This document shows positions 5,215-8,856 of a stretch of 8,856 bases of DNA, piece by piece (positions within the stretch are counted from its first letter, which is position 1; each line of letters opens with the position of its first letter). Both the position numbers and the translations under genes were made by a program. The notes beneath the pieces are model-generated. The model ran no database searches, was not told where the DNA came from, and saw nothing but the letters and a program-made list of their open reading frames with translations. Source of the DNA: Bacteroidales bacterium (GTDB lineage Bacteria > Bacteroidota > Bacteroidia > Bacteroidales > Muribaculaceae); contig SFLG01000075.1 of NCBI GenBank assembly GCA_004553485.1, forward strand, positions 1 to 8,856. Reading direction: 5' to 3'.

Positions 5215-5258
5215 GTTGAAGAGGTAATGAGGGTCAGTTGAAAAGGCGATGAGGGTCT
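5215..5258. repeat. 22-base tandem repeat, two units, upstream of manC
   Basis: Unit 1 (5215-5236) and unit 2 (5237-5258) begin GTTGAA and end GATGAGGGT or AATGAGGGT; 17 of 22 bases agree. On the minus strand the repeat ends about 5 bases before the manC ATG. A similar ACCCTCATyACyT string stands before the TPR gene start (3971) on the same strand. Confidence 0.75.
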
Positions 5259-5334
5259 GAGTTTTTCATTCGGTATCGGTCGGCGGCGTTTCCGCGCCAA
5301 CCTGTTTTGGAGCCATAAAGTTACAATTTTTTTT

Positions 5335-5342
5335 TATCTTTG
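5335..5342 (+). promoter_or_regulatory. -7 box of the HAD-ribF operon promoter
   Basis: TATCTTTG fits TAnnTTTG and lies in a T-rich run. The ATG of the HAD gene is 23 bases downstream, leaving a leader of roughly 17 bases. A TTTG at 5306-5309 is 25 bases upstream of the box, longer than the usual spacing of about 20, so the -33 element is uncertain. Confidence 0.6.
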
Positions 5343-5365
5343 CAAACCCAAACCCTCTGACACCA

Positions 5366-5986
5366 ATGATAAAGAATTTGCTTTTCGATCTCGGCGGCGT
5401 GATAATGAACCTCGACCGCAACCGCTGTGTCAAGGCCCTCGAGGCCCTTGGTCTTGCCGAAGCCGACGAGATGCTTGGCATAGCCGTGCAAAAAGGCCCC
5501 TTCGGGCAGCTCGAGTCAGGTCAAATCGGCCCCGACGAGTTCCGCAACGAGATACGCGCGCGCATCGGCCGTCCCGTCAGCGACGACGACATCGACGGCG
5601 CCCTCAACCGCTTTCTGTTAGGCATTCCCGTGCAGCGCCTGCAGCAGCTGCGTCAGCTGCGCGAGCGCTATGGCGTATATATGTTGTCGAACACCAACCC
5701 CATAATGTGGAACTCGTTCATCGCCGACCAGTTCTGCCAGGAAGGCCGCGAGGTGGGCGACTACTTCGACGGCATCGTCACCAGCTTCGAGGCCCGGTGC
5801 ATGAAGCCCTCGGCCGAAATCTTCGACTACGCGGCGCATACGCTGGGCATCGCACCCGGCGAGACCCTCTTCCTCGACGACGCCGAGGTGAACTGCCGCG
5901 CCGCGGAGGCTCTGGGCTGGCACGCCGCCCTTGTTGCTCCGGGACGCGAGTTTATGGACATCCTGCACGAGCAGAAGCTGATATGA
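5366..5986 (+). CDS. HAD-family phosphatase (YihX-like)
   Basis: Haloacid dehalogenase-type hydrolases usually remove phosphate from small cytoplasmic metabolites through an aspartyl-phosphate intermediate. The product has 206 residues and all four motifs are in order: motif I LLFDLGGVI with nucleophile Asp8, motif II MLSNTN (106-111), motif III Lys147 in CMKPSAEIF, and motif IV LFLDDAEVN (168-176). The second Asp of the usual DxD in motif I is Gly, as in the YihX (alpha-D-glucose-1-phosphatase) branch. A helical cap lies between about residues 16 and 90. The substrate cannot be read from the sequence. The gene overlaps ribF by four bases (ATGA at 5983-5986), so the two are translationally coupled; a role in flavin or sugar-phosphate turnover is possible but is only inference. 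No signal peptide is present. Confidence 0.9.
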   Translation: MIKNLLFDLGGVIMNLDRNRCVKALEALGLAEADEMLGIAVQKGPFGQLESGQIGPDEFRNEIRARIGRPVSDDDIDGALNRFLLGIPVQRLQQLRQLRERYGVYMLSNTNPIMWNSFIADQFCQEGREVGDYFDGIVTSFEARCMKPSAEIFDYAAHTLGIAPGETLFLDDAEVNCRAAEALGWHAALVAPGREFMDILHEQKLI

Positions 5987-6891
5987 CACCGCACAACAGC
6001 ACCACACAGCACGGCGGCGCGGTGGTGGCCGCCGTCGGCGTCTTCGACGGCGTACACCGTGGTCACCGGCACCTTTTCGAGGCCGTCCGCGCCCGTGCCG
6101 ACAGGGCGGGGGAGGGGAACCGCACGCTGGCCGTGACCTTTGACCGCCATCCCCTGCACACCATTGCCCCCGACCGCTGCCCGCGCATGCTGACGCTGCC
6201 CGAGCGGCGCCTCGAGCTGTTGGGCGACCTGCCGCAAGTCGACGACGTCGTGGTTCTGCACTTCGACGACGACCTGCGCCGCCTTACCGCGGCCCAATTC
6301 CTCGAGCGTCTGCACCGCCTCTACGGCGTCACCGACCTGGTGATGGGCTACGACCACAGCTTCGGCAGCGACTTCCGCGACCCGTCGCCCGACCACTATG
6401 CCCTCGCCGGCGAAAAGTCCGGGGTGGGTGTCAGCCGCGACACGCCCTTCATCCTCGGCGGCGAGCCTGTCTCGTCGTCGCGTATACGAGTTGCCCTCGC
6501 CGAGGGCGATGCCGAAGAGGCCGAGGCGATGCTGGGACGTCCCCACCGCCTCGAAGGAACGGTGGTGAAGGGCCGGCAGCTGGGACGCACCATCGGCTTC
6601 CCCACAGCCAACCTCGCCGTCCCCGCCGAGCTGATGCTGCCGCGCCGGGGCGTCTACGCCGGCCGTTGCCTCGACCGGCCATGCCTGATAAACATCGGCA
6701 CCGCCCCCACCGTCACCGACAGCGCCAAAATCGCCGTCGAGGTGCACATCCCCGGCTTCAGCGGCGACCTCTACGGCCAAAGCCTCAGCGTCGACCTCAC
6801 CCGCCACATCCGCGACGAGCGCAAATTCGACAGCCTCGACGCCCTGACCGCCCAGCTCAACAACGACCTGTACTCACTCACCAGTTTATAA
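5983..6891 (+). CDS. ribF: Bifunctional riboflavin kinase/FAD synthetase
   Basis: RibF turns riboflavin into FMN and then FAD with two ATP, in the cytoplasm. The product has 302 residues, close to the usual 310. The N-terminal FMN adenylyltransferase half shows GVFDGVHRGHRHL (19-31), GYDHSFGSDF (122-131) and SSSRIR (164-169). The C-terminal flavokinase half shows LEGTVVKGRQLGRTIGFPTANL (190-211), GVYAG (223-227), NIGTAPTV (237-244), VEVHIPGFSGDLYG (252-265) and RDERKFDSLDAL (277-288). The family usually has Arg in NIGTRPT; here it is Ala, a position worth checking. The ATG at 5983 overlaps the HAD stop codon. A transferase gene follows after 7 bases. An FAD-binding protein starts at 8803, beyond the operon's last gene. 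Confidence 0.95.
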   Translation: MTPHNSTTQHGGAVVAAVGVFDGVHRGHRHLFEAVRARADRAGEGNRTLAVTFDRHPLHTIAPDRCPRMLTLPERRLELLGDLPQVDDVVVLHFDDDLRRLTAAQFLERLHRLYGVTDLVMGYDHSFGSDFRDPSPDHYALAGEKSGVGVSRDTPFILGGEPVSSSRIRVALAEGDAEEAEAMLGRPHRLEGTVVKGRQLGRTIGFPTANLAVPAELMLPRRGVYAGRCLDRPCLINIGTAPTVTDSAKIAVEVHIPGFSGDLYGQSLSVDLTRHIRDERKFDSLDALTAQLNNDLYSLTSL

Positions 6892-6898
6892 AACCACC

Positions 6899-8713
6899 TT
6901 GCAACACTCAAAAATACAACGCCTGGCCGCCGCTGCCGGTGACACCGTCCGGGTCTACTGGCCGATGTGGCTGGCGCTGACGCTGATGCTGTCGTCACTG
7001 CCGCTGATTGCGGCGGTGCAGAGCGGCACGCTGTGTAAGATGCTGACCCTGCTTACTTTTTGCTGCAGCGCCGCATATTCCTGGCCGCTCGTGCTGGCGG
7101 CGGCGTTGGCCGGCTCGCCCCGAGCCACACGCCTCATCGCATCTACCGTGGCGCTGTGGAGTCTCGCCTGCGGCCTCTTCCCCATACTGTCGGGACAAAT
7201 GATGACCGACGGCACAATAGTGATGGTGGTCGAGACCGACAGCCGTGAGGCAGCAAGTTTTGTCAGCAAATACATCACCGGGTGGCGCATAGCCGGCGTG
7301 GCGGCATACCTTGTCTTTCTCGGTGCCTGCATCTACGCCGCCGGCCTGCGGGTAAGGCTGAGCCGGCGGGTGACGGCCGCCGCGGCGGTCGCCGCGGCAA
7401 TTGTCACGGCAACGGGAACATGCCGCATAATCCGATTGTACGTCGGCTTAATGTGCGGACCGCAACCCAGCACAGAGCTTTGGCTGGCAAAGGCAGACCC
7501 ACTGACGCACCTCGCCAACATCTCCAGCGTCTTTGACGGCGACGTGGTCACCGCAACAGTAGCCACCGCATACCGTCTGCATCAGATTTCGGCCAACCTG
7601 AGCCGGTGGGAAGAGACGCAGCGCGGGGCCCTGAGACAGACCTACGGCCGAGCCGGGAGCGCCGACAGCATCAACGTGGTGGTAATCATCGGCGAGTCGT
7701 TCATCAAGCGCCACAGCAATCTGTACGGCTACCGCCTCAACACCAACCCCAAGCTCTCCGCCATGGCCGACAGCGGCCTGCTGACGCCCTTCACCGACTA
7801 CATCACCGTCGGCAACTACACCAACGACGCCATCCGCAACGTCTACAACCTCAACTCGGTAGGCGAGGGCGAGCGTTGGCAAGACGCCGTGGCCTTCCCC
7901 CTGGTGGCGGCACGCAGCGGCTGGCGCGTACATCTGTACGACAATCAGGTCGACGGCGTCAACCACCTGTTTGACGTCGAATTGGCCGGCATGCTGCTCA
8001 ATCCCTTGATGAAGAGGGATGTCTACGAGTGGACCACCGACAGCATCGACCGCTACGACGGCGACTTCATCGCCCGTGTCAACCGCCGCTTCCCCTTTGA
8101 CGGCAGCGTCGGCAACATGGACATCTACCATCTGTACGGCCAGCACTTCGAGCCACGCGAGCGTTATCCGGCAGGGCAGGGCTACGACGTCTGGACCGCC
8201 GACTCGATAGCCGTCGACAAACCGTGGCTCAAGGACGAGTGGCGCCGACGGACCATTGCCGAGTACGACAACGCCACACGCTACAACGACACCGTCGTGG
8301 CCGCTATCATCGACCGCTACCGAGGCACCCCCACGGTCTTTGTCTATTTCTCTGACCACGGCGAAGAAATATACGACCTGGCCGCAACCGACGAACGCAT
8401 AATCATCCCCGACGAAAAATACCTGCCAGACTGGCTGCGCACCGAGTTCGAGATACCCCTTTTCATCGCCTTCACCCCCGAATACGCCACCCTCCGCCCG
8501 ACGTCAGTGCTTGCCATCACCACCTCCGCCTCGCGCCCCGGCAGCTCCGACAACATCGGCCACACCATCCTCGGCCTCGGAGGCGCCACCGCCACCCCCC
8601 ACTACCGCGCCACCCGCGACATTCTCTCGCCCCAATACCGCACCCCGCCCCGCCTCACCACCGGCTCCATCAACTACGACACCGTCGTTAGAGCCGGGAT
8701 GGAGGGAGAATAA
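6899..8713 (+). CDS. Membrane sulfatase-fold phosphoethanolamine transferase (EptA/CptA-like)
   Basis: Enzymes of this family move phosphoethanolamine from phosphatidylethanolamine onto lipid A, core sugars or other glycans at the periplasmic face of the inner membrane. The product has 604 residues. About five membrane segments lie near 20-40, 45-72, 78-98, 128-150 and 156-184, followed by a periplasmic alkaline-phosphatase-type domain. Visible sites are Glu266 in VVIIGES (metal), Thr308 in GNYTND (likely nucleophile), His411/His416 in HLYGQH, Asp486-His487 in YFSDHGEE (metal) and DNIGHTILGL (551-560). The motif GYRLNTNP (277-284) matches the GYxRxTNP of the family. The periplasmic domain has no cysteine, unlike disulfide-bonded EptA. 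The start is a TTG 7 bases after ribF; it gives a short basic N-terminus before the first membrane segment, while the first internal ATG is 22 codons in. The exact acceptor cannot be inferred. Confidence 0.88.
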   Translation: MQHSKIQRLAAAAGDTVRVYWPMWLALTLMLSSLPLIAAVQSGTLCKMLTLLTFCCSAAYSWPLVLAAALAGSPRATRLIASTVALWSLACGLFPILSGQMMTDGTIVMVVETDSREAASFVSKYITGWRIAGVAAYLVFLGACIYAAGLRVRLSRRVTAAAAVAAAIVTATGTCRIIRLYVGLMCGPQPSTELWLAKADPLTHLANISSVFDGDVVTATVATAYRLHQISANLSRWEETQRGALRQTYGRAGSADSINVVVIIGESFIKRHSNLYGYRLNTNPKLSAMADSGLLTPFTDYITVGNYTNDAIRNVYNLNSVGEGERWQDAVAFPLVAARSGWRVHLYDNQVDGVNHLFDVELAGMLLNPLMKRDVYEWTTDSIDRYDGDFIARVNRRFPFDGSVGNMDIYHLYGQHFEPRERYPAGQGYDVWTADSIAVDKPWLKDEWRRRTIAEYDNATRYNDTVVAAIIDRYRGTPTVFVYFSDHGEEIYDLAATDERIIIPDEKYLPDWLRTEFEIPLFIAFTPEYATLRPTSVLAITTSASRPGSSDNIGHTILGLGGATATPHYRATRDILSPQYRTPPRLTTGSINYDTVVRAGMEGE

Positions 8714-8768
8714 TGGCAGGGAGATGATAAAAAGCGGGGAAGTAGGACTGTGTTTCAGCAGAATTTTC

Positions 8769-8776
8769 TAATTTTG
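8769..8776 (+). promoter_or_regulatory. -7 box in front of the last gene
   Basis: TAATTTTG fits TAnnTTTG and is followed by CGGTAA, the same extension as the left box of the structured element (copy A). No TTG lies at the expected -33 distance. Transcription would start near 8783. Confidence 0.55.
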
Positions 8777-8802
8777 CGGTAACAAATGACCAGCATCATA
8801 TT

Positions 8803-8856
8803 ATGACACGCAAATATGACTTTCTTGTGATTGGCGGCGGTATCGCCGGCATGAGT
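8803..8856 (+). CDS. nadB: Start of an FAD-binding oxidoreductase, probably L-aspartate oxidase (partial)
   Basis: Only the first 18 codons are in the window: MTRKYDFLVIGGGIAGMS, cut by the window end. This is a Rossmann dinucleotide-binding start with GxGxxG (GGGIAG, 11-16). It resembles the beginning of Bacteroidetes NadB (recalled as KFDFLVIGSGIAGMS), which oxidises aspartate to iminoaspartate, the first step of NAD synthesis. Other flavoproteins share the fold, so NadB is a probable but not secure call. The ATG overlaps the stop codon of a six-codon upstream reading frame at 8786-8806. Confidence 0.6.
   Translation, partial: MTRKYDFLVIGGGIAGMS

Noticed and set aside
5827..6807. Long minus-strand open frame opposite ribF
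   Set aside because: It is a shadow of GC-rich codons in ribF and the HAD gene, which have complete family motifs; its composition is Val/Ala/Gly-rich without motifs.
7448..8359. Long minus-strand open frame opposite the transferase
   Set aside because: It is antisense to the sulfatase-fold domain whose catalytic motifs are clear; low-complexity Val/Asp/Gly composition is typical of a shadow frame.

Overview
The window reads as a chromosomal segment of a Bacteroidales bacterium, probably of the Muribaculaceae kind. This rests on the house-keeping genes (pyrH-frr, a ribF operon, an apparent nadB start), the high GC of their coding sequence against AT-rich spacers, the near absence of Shine-Dalgarno sites, and repeated TAnnTTTG boxes, the Bacteroidetes -7 promoter element. 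The family-level placement is inference.

Layout. (1) Bases 1-1766: a lower-GC accessory stretch with two small exported proteins of unknown function (about 277-664 and 710-1153), a strong terminator (1269-1303) and an AT-rich gene-free segment with several hairpins (1304-1629). It is bracketed by two diverged copies (2-114 and 1630-1745) of one structured intergenic element. Each copy carries a TAnnTTTG box at both ends, exactly 87 bases apart, and a predicted branched fold in between; the right-hand box of the second copy is the evident pyrH promoter. (2) 1767-3065: pyrH (UMP kinase) and frr (ribosome recycling factor), closed by a terminator at 3164-3197. (3) 3252-5209, minus strand: a GDP-mannose pyrophosphorylase (manC type) followed by an exported TPR protein, with short tandem repeats in front of each. 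(4) 5366-8713, plus strand: a tight operon of a HAD phosphatase, ribF (riboflavin kinase/FAD synthetase) and a membrane phosphoethanolamine transferase-like enzyme, joined by a 4-base overlap and a 7-base gap. (5) From 8803: the first 18 codons of an FAD-binding protein, probably NadB.

The named genes cover nucleotide supply (UMP kinase), translation (ribosome recycling), flavin cofactors (RibF, and an FAD enzyme just downstream) and the envelope (GDP-mannose for surface glycans, a lipid A or glycan phosphoethanolamine transferase, exported proteins). They do not form one pathway.

The points most worth following are the duplicated promoter-plus-structured-RNA element; a pyrH frame that lacks about 14 residues including most of the near-invariant GGGN loop, although the gene is normally essential; and a 7-A tract that separates an ATG from an otherwise perfect signal-peptide frame in the first small gene. 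The last two could be real or could be sequence or assembly errors.
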